Shown one piece after another: positions 25,792 through 34,002 of a stretch of 64,000 nucleotides of DNA (positions are counted from its first letter, which is position 1; every line of letters starts with the position of its first letter). The stretch spans positions 1 to 64,000 of the forward strand of contig NZ_JACBYP010000001.1 of assembly GCF_018982965.1 (NCBI RefSeq). Direction: 5' to 3'. The position numbers and the translations under genes are program-made. Source of the DNA: Streptomyces mayonensis. GTDB taxonomy: Bacteria; Actinomycetota; Actinomycetes; Streptomycetales; Streptomycetaceae. The notes under the pieces are model-generated. The model was given only the letters and a program-made list of their open reading frames with translations, did not search any database and was not told where the DNA came from.

Positions 25792-25983
25792 TCACACGAC
25801 CGGTGCTGTGGTGGGACACGCGGACGCCGGTGTACTGGAGGGCGCTGTACGTGGGTCCCGAATCCGAAGTTCGGCGTCCCCCAACCGGGCGACAGGACCG
25901 CCGACCAGCAGCGCCGTGGGCCAGCGCAGGATCTCCTGCGTGCTGCGGTAGTTCGTGCGCAGCTTCACCGACCGCCCGGTCAA
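25792..25983 (-). pseudogene. Relic of a UvrD/Rep-type DNA helicase
   Basis: A 63-codon stretch reads TGRSVKLRTNYRSTQEILRW and then TALLVGGPVARLGDAEL, which is the region around motif IV (NYRS) of superfamily I helicases. The rest of a roughly 700-residue enzyme is missing. After GDAEL the likeness shifts to another frame (SALQYTGVRV), suggesting at least one frameshift. It has no start site of its own. The surrounding 25601-26031 holds no other gene, so this is probably a deletion scar. Confidence 0.65.
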
Positions 25984-26031
25984 GCCGGATTGTGGTCTCG
26001 TAAGTTCAGCCGGTGGGGACGAGGCGACGTC

Positions 26032-26496
26032 CTACGGGGTCAGGGGCGGCGAGATCAGGCCAGGCGCGGCGCACTCCGCCCAGACCGTCTTGCCGGGACC
26101 GCCCGAGCGGCGCGGTCGGCAGCCCCATCGGTCGGCCAACGCCTCGACGAGCAGCAGGCCGCGCCCGCCCTCGCCGTCGGCGCCCGACGCGGCCGGGAGT
26201 GCGGGCAGGCGTTCACCGCGTGTGTCGGTGACCTCGATGCGTACGGTCCCGGTGGCCGGGTCGGCCGTCAGCAGGACGTGGAAGTCACGACCGGCCACAT
26301 GCCCGTGCCGGACGGCATTGGCGCACAGCTCGGCCGTGACGAGCGAGACGACGCCGTGCGCGTCGCTGCCGTGCGAGACGCCCCAGGTGTCCAGCCGGTG
26401 CTCGCACATGCGCCGGGCGAGTCGGGCACCGTGCGGGGAGGAGCTGAAGCACTTCGTGAACCGGTGCGTCGCGAGGGGAGGTCGAGTCGAGGTCAT
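26032..26496 (-). CDS. Anti-sigma-factor-type ATP-binding protein (RsbW/HATPase_c_2)
   Basis: ATG 26496 (MTSTRPPLATHRFT) gives 154 residues; an ATG-initiated extension to 26625 would run through the direct repeat and lacks support. GHKL ATPase motifs: VTAELCANAVRHG (N box), RIEVTDTRGERLP (G1) and GGRGLLLVEALADRWG (G2). Single-domain proteins of this kind in Streptomyces are RsbW/SpoIIAB-like and often sit beside WhiJ-like regulators and DUF397 proteins. It lies divergent from exactly such a pair and its start abuts the first copy of a duplicated segment. Confidence 0.85.
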   Translation of the reverse strand: MTSTRPPLATHRFTKCFSSSPHGARLARRMCEHRLDTWGVSHGSDAHGVVSLVTAELCANAVRHGHVAGRDFHVLLTADPATGTVRIEVTDTRGERLPALPAASGADGEGGRGLLLVEALADRWGCRPRRSGGPGKTVWAECAAPGLISPPLTP

Positions 26497-26498
26497 GC

Positions 26499-26600
26499 AC
26501 TCACGGTGGCGTTTCGTTTCCCGCTGTGACCAGCGGTGACGCACCGACGCGGCCCTTCGTACGAGGCGGTCGCCAGCGGTGTACGGAACGGTACGGAGAC
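26499..26600. repeat. Duplicated promoter segment, copy 1
   Basis: About 100 bp, from ACTCACGGTGGCG to GGTACGGAGAC, very similar to copy 2 in the same orientation, offset 169-170 bp. It begins 2 bp from the ATPase start codon. Confidence 0.85.
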
Positions 26601-26667
26601 CGACGAAGCGATGCCGGCACCGCAACGTGAGCCGTCACCGGCAGGGGTGGTTGTGCTGCGGTCGCGT

Positions 26668-26770
26668 ACTCACGGTGGCGCATCGTGGCCTAGCGTGACC
26701 AGTGGTGACGCGCCGACGCGACCCCTTCGTACGCGGCGGCATCCGACGGTGTACGGAGCGGTACGGGAAA
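26668..26770. repeat. Duplicated promoter segment, copy 2
   Basis: Copy 2 runs from ACTCACGGTGGCG to GGTACGGGAAA and ends about 10 bp before the regulator start. Shared blocks include GTGACCAG(C/T)GGTGACGC, CCTTCGTACG and GGTGTACGGA. A 68-bp unique spacer separates the copies. Confidence 0.85.
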
Positions 26771-26780
26771 GGTGCGGGTC

Positions 26781-27659
26781 ATGACGAGCGTTCGGGACGA
26801 AGAGGCCGGTCGGGGACAGGCGGCGGTACCGGTGCAGGGCGGCCGGAGGGCGGGGGACGAGCCGGGGGCGGGTGTAGTCGCCGCGTTCGGACGGCAGTTG
26901 AAGCTGCTGCGGATTCGGGCCAGGCTGGAGCGGCCTGAGTTCGGGAAGCGGATGGGCTACTCGGCGGACACGGTGGCGTCCATCGAGCAGGGGAGGCGGA
27001 TTCCGCAGGCTCAGTTCATCGAGAAGGCGGATGAGGTGTTGGGGGCCGGGGGAGTGCTCACCGCCCTGAAGGAGGAGGTGGGGCGAGCCCAGTATCCGGC
27101 GTTCTTCCGGGACATGGCGCGTCTTGAAGCCAAAGCCACGGCGCTGAATGTCTACGCGGTGTACGCCGTGCCAGGACTACTGCAGACAGAGGACTACGCA
27201 CGCGCCATCTTCCATATGCAGCGACCGCTGCTGGACGACGAGATGATCGAGCAGCGCTTCGAGGCGCGCATGGTGCGTCAGGAGGTCTTTCGGCGGCGCC
27301 CTGCTCCGCTGATGAGCTTCGTAATCGAGGAAGCAGTACTGCGCAGGCCGATCGGCGGTCCGAGTGTCATGCGCGAGACGCTGGGACAAATCCTCGTCAC
27401 CAGTCAGTCCCGGAACGTTGAGGTGCAGGTCATGCCGATTGGTCGAGAGGACAACGCTGCCTTGAGCGGACCCTTCTCGTTGATCGACGTCGACGGAGGG
27501 CAACGCCTCGCCTACGCCGAAGTACAGGATCTGAGCCGTCTCTACACCGACACCACCTACGTGCGTACGCTCGAAGCGCGTTATGGCATCCTCCGGTCAC
27601 AGGCGCTGACACCGAGCGAGTCAGTCGCGTTCATCGAGCAACTGATGGGAGACACATGA
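26781..27659 (+). CDS. WhiJ-like helix-turn-helix regulator with DUF5753
   Basis: ATG 26781 lies 9 nt after AAGG (GTG 26772 is an in-frame alternative); 292 residues. The N-terminal XRE-type helix-turn-helix contains VAAFGRQLKLLRIRAR and FGKRMGYSADTVASIEQGRR. The C-terminal DUF5753 (about residues 110-290) has the usual YAVPGLLQTEDYARAI and LIDVDGGQRLAYAE. Such proteins pair with small DUF397 partners in the many WhiJ/AbaA-type loci that affect development and antibiotics in S. coelicolor. The stop overlaps the DUF397 start (ATGA). Confidence 0.9.
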   Translation: MTSVRDEEAGRGQAAVPVQGGRRAGDEPGAGVVAAFGRQLKLLRIRARLERPEFGKRMGYSADTVASIEQGRRIPQAQFIEKADEVLGAGGVLTALKEEVGRAQYPAFFRDMARLEAKATALNVYAVYAVPGLLQTEDYARAIFHMQRPLLDDEMIEQRFEARMVRQEVFRRRPAPLMSFVIEEAVLRRPIGGPSVMRETLGQILVTSQSRNVEVQVMPIGREDNAALSGPFSLIDVDGGQRLAYAEVQDLSRLYTDTTYVRTLEARYGILRSQALTPSESVAFIEQLMGDT

Positions 27660-27862
27660 GCGTGCAGCACAGCAAGGCGGCTGTGCCCGAGGCCGCGTGG
27701 TACAGGAGCAGCTACAGCACAGGCAACGGTGGCGAATGCGTCGAGGTCGCCGCAGTCTCCACGATTGTTCTCGTGAGGGACTCGAAGCAGCCCGCAGAGG
27801 CCAGGCTCGCGTTCGGTCCCCAAGCATGGGACGGCTTCGTGAGGATGGCTGCCGAGCGCTGA
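27656..27862 (+). CDS. DUF397 small regulator partner
   Basis: ATG 27656 overlaps the preceding stop by 4 nt; 68 residues. The DUF397 pattern is plain: AAWYRSSYSTGNGGECVEVA, then VRDSK and a C-terminal AWDGFVRMA. DUF397 proteins are thought to bind or modulate the adjacent WhiJ-type regulator. Completes the triad with the ATPase and HTH genes. Confidence 0.92.
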   Translation: MSVQHSKAAVPEAAWYRSSYSTGNGGECVEVAAVSTIVLVRDSKQPAEARLAFGPQAWDGFVRMAAER

Positions 27863-28038
27863 GTTGAGCCGTGCACGATGAGTGGGGCTCGGTCTGATCA
27901 CAGGTACCGGGCCCCCACCCGCGTCAGATGTCGTCCAGCCCCTCGTCCCCGGGCTTGAAGCCCCGGCCTCTGGCGGAGGGCTTGGCGCAGGTGAGGGGCG
28001 TTCGCTGCCCGTGTTCACCTAATGCGTACGATGTGCAA

Positions 28039-28578
28039 GTGCGCCACAGTGACTACAGCATCAGGACCGCGACGGACGCCGATCTCGACGCCGCCCGGGC
28101 CGTCATGCTCGACACCGTCTACCGGGACTTCGGCACCGGGTACGTGCCCCGCTGGCACCGCGACGTCATCGACCTGGCCGGGGCGTATCTGACCCCCGCC
28201 CGGCACACGCTCCTCGTTGCCGTGGACGGGAGGGGCGGGGAGGTCGTGGCGACTGGGGCGCTCGACTCGCGTGGGCCCGTGCACCCGCCGAACCCGGTGC
28301 ACGTAGCCGAGCGGTATCCGTCCGGCGTGACCGCGCAGCTGCGGCGGGTGTATGTGCGGCCCGAGCATCGGCGGCGTGGGCTTGCGCGTCGACTTGTCGA
28401 TGAGTTGCTGGCGTTCGCCGGTGCCGACGGGGGTTATCGGGCCGTCTATCTGCACACCGACCCCGCCGTGACCGGGGCCGAGCCGTTCTGGCGGTCGCTT
28501 GCCAAGGTCGTGCACGATGAGCGGGAAGATGCTGGTGGGGGGCAGGGCATCGTGCACTTCGACGTTCCGATGGGGTGA
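28039..28578 (+). CDS. GNAT-family acetyltransferase
   Basis: GTG 28039 (VRHSDYSIRTATDADL) gives 179 residues; GTG 28033 is six bases earlier. Neither has a ribosome site, while TACGAT at 28027-28032 looks like a -10 box, so a leaderless mRNA is likely. GNAT features: IRTATDADLDAARAVM, LRRVYVRPEHRRRGLARRLV (acetyl-CoA loop) and AVYLHTDPAVTGAEPFW. Acceptor unknown. Stand-alone gene. Confidence 0.85.
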   Translation: MRHSDYSIRTATDADLDAARAVMLDTVYRDFGTGYVPRWHRDVIDLAGAYLTPARHTLLVAVDGRGGEVVATGALDSRGPVHPPNPVHVAERYPSGVTAQLRRVYVRPEHRRRGLARRLVDELLAFAGADGGYRAVYLHTDPAVTGAEPFWRSLAKVVHDEREDAGGGQGIVHFDVPMG

Positions 28579-28663
28579 CGTTCGCGTGATAATCGTTTCC
28601 AAGTAGGGGCGGGTTTCGTTGTCCGTCCCCTCGCCCGTCCGTTTTCTGATTGATCCGAGGACC

Positions 28664-30172
28664 ATGCGCTCCCACCGCCGCCCCCGGCTGCTCGCCGCCT
28701 TCCTGCTCACCCCGCTGACAGCCGGCTGTTTCGCCTCCGGAGGTGGCGACTCGGGCGGCAGTGGTGGCAAGGGCGGGGACGGGGACCGGCTTCGTGTCGC
28801 CCTTGCCTTTCCGCCCGCCGAGAACCTTTCGCCGTACGGCGCCGACGCCACCCTCCTCAGCCGGCTCGGGGTCACCGAGGGTCTCACCGGCCTCGACGCC
28901 AACGGTTCCGCCGCCCCCGCGCTCGCCGAGTCGTGGCGCCGGGACGGGGAGAAGGTGTGGGAGTTCACCCTTCGGGACGCCACCTTCCAGGACGGCAGTG
29001 AAGTGACCCCCGCCGCCGTGGCCGACTCCCTCGGACAAGCCACCCGGGCCAAGCCGGCGCCCGCCGCCCTCGCCGGTGTCAGCCTCTCCGCGAAGGCGGG
29101 CAGCGGTGAGCGGGTTGTCCGCGTCACCACCGACGAGCCCGATCCCGTACTGCCGCTGCGGCTCTCCAGTCCCAGCCTCGCCATCCTCTCCGCCAAGGCC
29201 TACAAGGGCGGTCGGACCGATGCTGCCGGTACCGCCACCGGGCCCTTCGAGTTGACCAAGGTCAACGGCGCCACCTCTGCCTCCCTCGACCGGTTCGACG
29301 ACTACTGGGGCGGCCGCGCCCAGGCTTCCGGGATCGACGCCCGCTTCATCGCCGACGGCACCGCCCGCGCCAACGCCCTGCGGACCGGTGAGCTGGACAT
29401 CGCCGAGGCCGTTCCGGTGGCTCAGGCCGCGTCGCTCGACGAGGGGGCCCGGCGCGACACTGCCACCACCCGGACCACCAGCCTGTTGTTCAACGCCTCC
29501 TCCGGGACCTTCAAGGATGCCGGGCTGCGGGCCGCCGCCCGTGGCGCCGTCGACACCTCCGTGTTCGCCAAGGACGTGTACGAGGGGTACGGCGACGCCG
29601 GGGCCGGGATCTACGGGCCCGCTGTGACCTGGGCCGAGGGGAAGCGGAGTGCGCCCGTCGGGCGGGCGAAGGCAACCGAGCCCGGCGGTGACGACGTCGT
29701 CCGGCTCGCCACCTACGACAACCGGCCCGAGCTGCCCGAGGCCGCCCAGGTCGTCAAGCAGCAGCTGGAGAAGGCCGGGTTCACGGTGAAGCTCACCGTG
29801 CGGGAGTACTCGCGGCTGGAGGCGGACGCGCTGGACGGGAAGTTCGACGCGTTCGTGCTCGCGCGGAACACGCTCCTCGACACCGGTGACCCCGTCGCCG
29901 TGCTCGCCAGCGACTACACCTGCGACGGCGGCTTCAACATCGCCCAGCTCTGCGACGAGGACGTCGACCGCGCCGTCGCCGACGCCGAGAAGATCGCCGA
30001 CACCGCCGAGCGGCAGGACGCCGCCATGGCCGCCGAGGCGCGCATCCTCGGCAGCGACGCCGTCGTGCCGCTCGTGCACCAGCGCATCATCACCGGTGTC
30101 GCCGACTCCGTACAGGGCGTGATCCTCGACCCGTACGAGCGCGCCCTCGTCGGCACCGGCACCCGGCGCTGA
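28664..30172 (+). CDS. ABC transporter substrate-binding lipoprotein, family 5
   Basis: ATG 28664 with GAGGA close upstream; 502 residues. The lipobox LTAGC sets the lipid Cys at residue 22. SBP_bac_5 fold (oligopeptide, dipeptide, nickel or heme binding): LTGLDANGSAAPALAESWRR, VWEFTLRDATFQDGSEVTP, and ARANALRTGELDIAEAVPV. The family delivers ligand to a DppBC-type permease, here encoded 3 nt downstream. Codon use and the downstream operon fit native Streptomyces DNA. Ligand cannot be assigned. Confidence 0.9.
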   Translation: MRSHRRPRLLAAFLLTPLTAGCFASGGGDSGGSGGKGGDGDRLRVALAFPPAENLSPYGADATLLSRLGVTEGLTGLDANGSAAPALAESWRRDGEKVWEFTLRDATFQDGSEVTPAAVADSLGQATRAKPAPAALAGVSLSAKAGSGERVVRVTTDEPDPVLPLRLSSPSLAILSAKAYKGGRTDAAGTATGPFELTKVNGATSASLDRFDDYWGGRAQASGIDARFIADGTARANALRTGELDIAEAVPVAQAASLDEGARRDTATTRTTSLLFNASSGTFKDAGLRAAARGAVDTSVFAKDVYEGYGDAGAGIYGPAVTWAEGKRSAPVGRAKATEPGGDDVVRLATYDNRPELPEAAQVVKQQLEKAGFTVKLTVREYSRLEADALDGKFDAFVLARNTLLDTGDPVAVLASDYTCDGGFNIAQLCDEDVDRAVADAEKIADTAERQDAAMAAEARILGSDAVVPLVHQRIITGVADSVQGVILDPYERALVGTGTRR

Positions 30173-30175
30173 GCC

Positions 30176-31993
30176 GTGCGGCAGCGGGTGGCCACCGTGG
30201 TGTGGCGGGTCGTGCTCGCGGGCGGGCTCGTGTGCGGCGTCGGGCTGCTGCCGTGGCTCACCCGCACCGATCCGGCGTACACCGTCCTCAAGGCGCGGTC
30301 CGCCGAGCGCGAGCCGTCGCCCGAGGTGCTGGACGACATCCGGCAGCAGCTCGGGGTCGACGGCGGGCCGTCGCACGTCCTCGGCGGCTGGCTGGGCGGC
30401 GTACTGCGGGGGGACCTGGGGGAGTCGTGGCTCTCGGGGAGTGACGTGCTGCCCGGTGTCGTGACGGCGCTGGGGGCATCGCTCCTGCTCATGGGGGTCG
30501 CCCTGCTCGTCGCCCTCGTCACCGCCGGGGTCGTGTGCGCTCGCACGCTGTGGCTCGGGGGACAGCGGCGGCTCGGGGGGAGGAGGAGCGGTGGCACGGG
30601 GTCCGCGGTGCTTGCCTCGTTGCCCGAGTTCCTTGTCGCCTCCGTGCTCGCCACCCTCGTCGGGGTGCAGCTGGGGTGGCTGCCCGCGCTCGGGTGGTAC
30701 GGGCCCCAGTGGACCGTGCTGCCCGCGCTCGCCCTCGGGCTGCCCGCCGGGGCCGTGCTCGGGCGGCTGCTCGACGATCTGCTGCCCGGGGCCTTTGCCG
30801 AGCCCTGGGCGCTGGCCGCCGCGGCGCGCGGGCTGACCGGGAGGTCCGTGGCCCGGCAGGCCGTGCGGCGGTGCGTGCCCGCGCTGCTGCCCAACCTCGG
30901 GTTGTTCGTCGTCGGTCTGACGGGCGGGGCGGTCGCCGTCGAGCAGGTCTTCGACATACCCGGGCTGGGGCGGACCACGCTCCAGGCCGCCCTCGCGCAG
31001 GATCTTCCCGTACTGCAGGCCGGGACCCTCGCCCTCGTCCTCCTCGCCGCGCTCGCCACCGGCGGCGCCCGGCTCGCGGCCCGGATGCTGACCGGGCCCG
31101 CGCTGCGGGACGGTGCGCTCTCCTCGCTGCACCGGCCCGCGCCGCCCGGGCGACTGCTCCCGCCCGTCCTCTACGGTGCCGTCCTGATCGTCGTCGTCGG
31201 GGCCGGGCTCGTCCGCGACCCGCTCGCCCTCGACACCGGGGAGCGGCTGCGGGCGCCCTCCCTCGCGCATCCCTTCGGCACCGACGCGCTCGGGCGCGAC
31301 CTGCTCGCCCGCGTCGGGCACGGTGCCCTGGACACGCTGCTCCTCGCCTCCGCCATCAGCGCCGCCGCACTGCTGCTCGGGGTGCTTCTCGGGCTGGTGC
31401 CCCGCGTCTCCGCGCCGCTCGTCGACATGGTCAACGCCGTGCCGCCCGTGCTCCTGGCCCTGCTCGTCACCGCCGCCGTCGGGAGCGGGGCGGCGACGCC
31501 GGCGTTCGCCGTGGGCGCCGTCGCCTGGGCGCCGCTCGCCACGCACACCGCTTCCCTGCTCCGCCAGGAACGCGCCACCCTGCACATCACCGCCACCAAG
31601 GGGCTGGGCGCGGGGCGGGCGTATCTGCTGCGGCACGAACTGCTGCCCGCCGTGCTGCCCCCTGTCCTCCGGCACGCGCTGCTGCGGCTGCCCGGCGTCG
31701 CCCTCGCGCTCGCCTCCCTCGGCTTCCTGGGGCTCGGCGCCCAGCCGCCGTCGCCCGAGTGGGGGCTGCTCCTCGCCGAGAACCAGCCCTACGCGGAGCG
31801 CGCCCCCTGGGCCGTCCTCGCTCCCGCGGCCGTGCTGGCGCTCCTCGGTGCGCTCGCCGTCACCGCGGCCGGCGCGCTGCGCCGCGGGCCGCGCCGGAGA
31901 AGGGCGCCGTCCCGTCCGGACTCCCCGGGCGGGGGCGGGCGAGCGGGTGGCGGGCAGGCCGTCGTCGAGAAGGAAGCCGTCGTCGTCCGATGA
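30176..31993 (+). CDS. Fused DppB-DppC-type ABC permease
   Basis: GTG 30176; 605 residues, about the sum of two permeases. The first half (about 1-300) has a DppB-like EAA loop AAAARGLTGRSVARQAVRR and FDIPGLGRTTLQAAL. The second half (about 325-580) has the DppC hallmark HPFGTDALGRDLLARV and an EAA loop ATKGLGAGRAYLLRHELLP, ending GFLGLGAQPPSPEWG. Both halves therefore have intact coupling loops in a single chain. A Gly/Arg-rich cytoplasmic tail follows. No ATPase gene is present up- or downstream, so a shared or unlinked ATPase must power it. ATGA overlap with the MFS gene. Confidence 0.88.
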   Translation: MRQRVATVVWRVVLAGGLVCGVGLLPWLTRTDPAYTVLKARSAEREPSPEVLDDIRQQLGVDGGPSHVLGGWLGGVLRGDLGESWLSGSDVLPGVVTALGASLLLMGVALLVALVTAGVVCARTLWLGGQRRLGGRRSGGTGSAVLASLPEFLVASVLATLVGVQLGWLPALGWYGPQWTVLPALALGLPAGAVLGRLLDDLLPGAFAEPWALAAAARGLTGRSVARQAVRRCVPALLPNLGLFVVGLTGGAVAVEQVFDIPGLGRTTLQAALAQDLPVLQAGTLALVLLAALATGGARLAARMLTGPALRDGALSSLHRPAPPGRLLPPVLYGAVLIVVVGAGLVRDPLALDTGERLRAPSLAHPFGTDALGRDLLARVGHGALDTLLLASAISAAALLLGVLLGLVPRVSAPLVDMVNAVPPVLLALLVTAAVGSGAATPAFAVGAVAWAPLATHTASLLRQERATLHITATKGLGAGRAYLLRHELLPAVLPPVLRHALLRLPGVALALASLGFLGLGAQPPSPEWGLLLAENQPYAERAPWAVLAPAAVLALLGALAVTAAGALRRGPRRRRAPSRPDSPGGGGRAGGGQAVVEKEAVVVR

Positions 31994-33288
31994 GTGCCAT
32001 GTCCTCCGTGCGCCGGGGTGCGAAGGCCGTGCGGCGTGTTCCGCTCTCTCCGCTGCTGCGGCTGCTCGTGCTCACCCAACTCGCCTTCAACGTCGGCTTC
32101 TTCGCCGTGCTGCCCTTCCTCTCCGAGCACCTCGGGCAGACCGTGGGCATGGCGGGGTGGCTGGTCGGGTTCGTGCTCGGGCTGCGGACCTTCAGCCAGC
32201 AGGGGCTGTTCGTGGTCGGCGGGGCCCTGGCCGACCGGTACGGCATCCGGCCCGTCGTGCTCGCCGGGTGCGTGCTGCGGATCGGCGGTTTCGTGTGGCT
32301 GGGGTTCGCCGAGCGGACCTGGGCCGTCGTCGGCGCCGTCCTGCTGATCGGGTTCGCCGCCGCCCTGTTCTCGCCCGCCGTCGAGTCCGAGGTCGCCCGG
32401 CAGGCCGTGGTGTGGGAGGCGGAGGGGGGCGGGGACCGGACCCGGGTGCTCGCGCTGTTCACCGTCGCCGGGCAGGCCGGTGCCTTCGTCGGGCCGCTGC
32501 TGGGGGCGCTGCTGCTGGCCGTCGACTTCCGTACGGCGTGCCTCGCGGGTGCCGGAGTGTTCGTGCTCGTCCTCGCCGGGCACGCGTGGCTGCTGCCGCA
32601 GCGCATCCCCGGACGGGTTCAGGTCCGGGTGGCGGGCGGGGCGCGGCTGCTGCTGCGCAACCGGCGGTTCCTCGCGCTGTGCTGTGCGTACGGCGCCTAT
32701 CTGCTCGCCTACAACCAGCTCTACCTCGCCCTGCCGGCCGAGGTGGAGCGGGCCGCCGGGTCGCAGGCGCCGCTGGCCTGGCTCTTCGCGCTGTCCTCGT
32801 TGCTCGTGGTGAGCGCGCAGCTGCCGGTGACCCGGTGGGCGGGGAAGCGGCTGGTGCCCCGGCGGTCGATGGTGGCGGGGCTGGTGCTGATCGCCGTCGG
32901 GTTCGCCGTCGTGGGGGTGGCGCGGCCCGCAGGGTGGACGGGGAACGGCGGACTGGTGCCGGCCGCCGGGTTCGTCGTGCTGCTCACCCTCGGGCAGATG
33001 CTCGTCGCGCCCGTCGCCCGTGCCTGGGTGCCCGACCTCGCCGAGGAGGGGCGGCTCGGGCTGTACACGGGGGCGCTGTCCTCGGTGTCCGGGCTGATCG
33101 TGCTGGCCGGCAGCTCCGCGACCGGCCTGCTGCTGGACGCCGGGCTGCCGGTCGCCGTGCCGTGGCTGGTGCTGGCCGCCGTGCCGGTGATGGCGGCGGG
33201 GATGCTGCCGCGGGGGCGGACGGGCGGCTCCCGGTCCACGTCTCAGTCCCAGTCTCGCTCAGAGTCGCAGTCGCAGTCACAGCATTAG
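31990..33288 (+). CDS. MFS transporter
   Basis: ATG 31990 overlaps the permease stop; 432 residues with about 12 hydrophobic segments. The family loop between helices 2 and 3 reads GGALADRYGIRPV. It ends in a Ser/Gln-rich tail (SQSQSRSESQSQSQH) from a short nucleotide repeat. Co-transcribed with an ABC importer, it may export what the importer brings in, or a product derived from it. Drug or metabolite efflux is a reasonable class guess; substrate unknown. Confidence 0.88.
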   Translation: MSAMSSVRRGAKAVRRVPLSPLLRLLVLTQLAFNVGFFAVLPFLSEHLGQTVGMAGWLVGFVLGLRTFSQQGLFVVGGALADRYGIRPVVLAGCVLRIGGFVWLGFAERTWAVVGAVLLIGFAAALFSPAVESEVARQAVVWEAEGGGDRTRVLALFTVAGQAGAFVGPLLGALLLAVDFRTACLAGAGVFVLVLAGHAWLLPQRIPGRVQVRVAGGARLLLRNRRFLALCCAYGAYLLAYNQLYLALPAEVERAAGSQAPLAWLFALSSLLVVSAQLPVTRWAGKRLVPRRSMVAGLVLIAVGFAVVGVARPAGWTGNGGLVPAAGFVVLLTLGQMLVAPVARAWVPDLAEEGRLGLYTGALSSVSGLIVLAGSSATGLLLDAGLPVAVPWLVLAAVPVMAAGMLPRGRTGGSRSTSQSQSRSESQSQSQH

Positions 33289-33298
33289 TCCCAGCCCC

Positions 33299-33328
33299 GG
33301 CCCGGTCCCTGAGTACCGGATCGGGGCC
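33299..33328. terminator. Probable terminator between MFS and TetR genes
   Basis: GGCCCGGTCC (33299-33308) pairs with GGATCGGGGCC (33318-33328) with one G-T pair and a bulge. Located between convergent stop codons. Confidence 0.5.
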
Positions 33329-33341
33329 CGTCCTGCCCGTC

Positions 33342-33929
33342 CTACGCCCGCAGTGTCGCGACCGCCTCGTCGAAGAGGCGTACCGGGTCGTCCGCGCCGC
33401 CGGAGCGGTACCACGCGTCGACGGCCGCGTCGAAGCAGGCCAGCGCGGCGGCGACGAAGGCCAGGGCGCGGGGGTCCGGGTCCGGGGTCGGGGGCAGGCC
33501 CAGGCGGCGCTGCACGCCGGGGGCGAGCAGGCTCTGCCAGCGCAGGTGCTTCTCCAGGTGCCGGGCGCGCAGGGAGGGGGCCTCGTGGTGGAGGCGGGCG
33601 AGGACGAACTGCTCCTCCGGCGTCCTGTCCGCCGGCCGGATGGTCAGGAAGGCGGCCCGGACGGCCGTCCAGGCCGACTCGTCCTCGGGGCGTGCCTCCA
33701 GCGCCGCCCGGACCGACTCGCCCAGCGCCTCGGTGTCGCCCAGGACGAGGTCCTCCTTGCTGCCGAAGTAGTGGAAGAAGGAGCGGCGCGAGATGCCCAC
33801 GGCGCTGGTGATCTGGTCGATCGTCGTCGCCTCGAAGCCGTTCTCCGCGAAGAGCTGGAGGGCGGTGGCGGTGATCTCCGCGCGCGCCGCTCGACGTGCG
33901 CGCTCCCGGAGCGTGGGGGTGTCGGCCAT
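33342..33929 (-). CDS. TetR-family regulator
   Basis: ATG 33929; 195 residues. N-terminal TetR helix-turn-helix: RAEITATALQLFAENGFEAT, IDQITSAVGISRRSFFHYFG, SKEDLV. The C-terminal ligand domain is of the MftR/AcrR type common in actinobacteria. It is divergent from an SDR gene, with a TTGCAC-CGA-GTGCAA palindrome between them that is likely its operator. Confidence 0.9.
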   Translation of the reverse strand: MADTPTLRERARRAARAEITATALQLFAENGFEATTIDQITSAVGISRRSFFHYFGSKEDLVLGDTEALGESVRAALEARPEDESAWTAVRAAFLTIRPADRTPEEQFVLARLHHEAPSLRARHLEKHLRWQSLLAPGVQRRLGLPPTPDPDPRALAFVAAALACFDAAVDAWYRSGGADDPVRLFDEAVATLRA

Positions 33930-33965
33930 GCACGCAGCCTATAGCTTTGCATTGCATGCCTACAG

Positions 33966-33980
33966 TTGCACCGAGTGCAA
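33966..33980. promoter_or_regulatory. Likely TetR operator
   Basis: TTGCACCGAGTGCAA is a perfect 6-3-6 palindrome midway between the TetR (33929) and SDR (34003) starts. A related TGCATTGCA lies at about 33945-33955. Confidence 0.6.
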
Positions 33981-34002
33981 GTAACTGCTTAGGGTGCAGA
34001 GT

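Noticed and set aside
26536..26784. Small gene of 82 codons between the ATPase and regulator genes
   Set aside because: It runs across both copies of the duplicated segment, has no ribosome site and shows no family pattern; at most a remnant.
28166..31675. Minus-strand open frame of 1169 codons
   Set aside because: It is the antisense shadow of the ABC binding protein and permease genes in very GC-rich DNA. Its translation is Gly/Pro/Arg-rich without motifs, and both plus-strand genes are clearly real.
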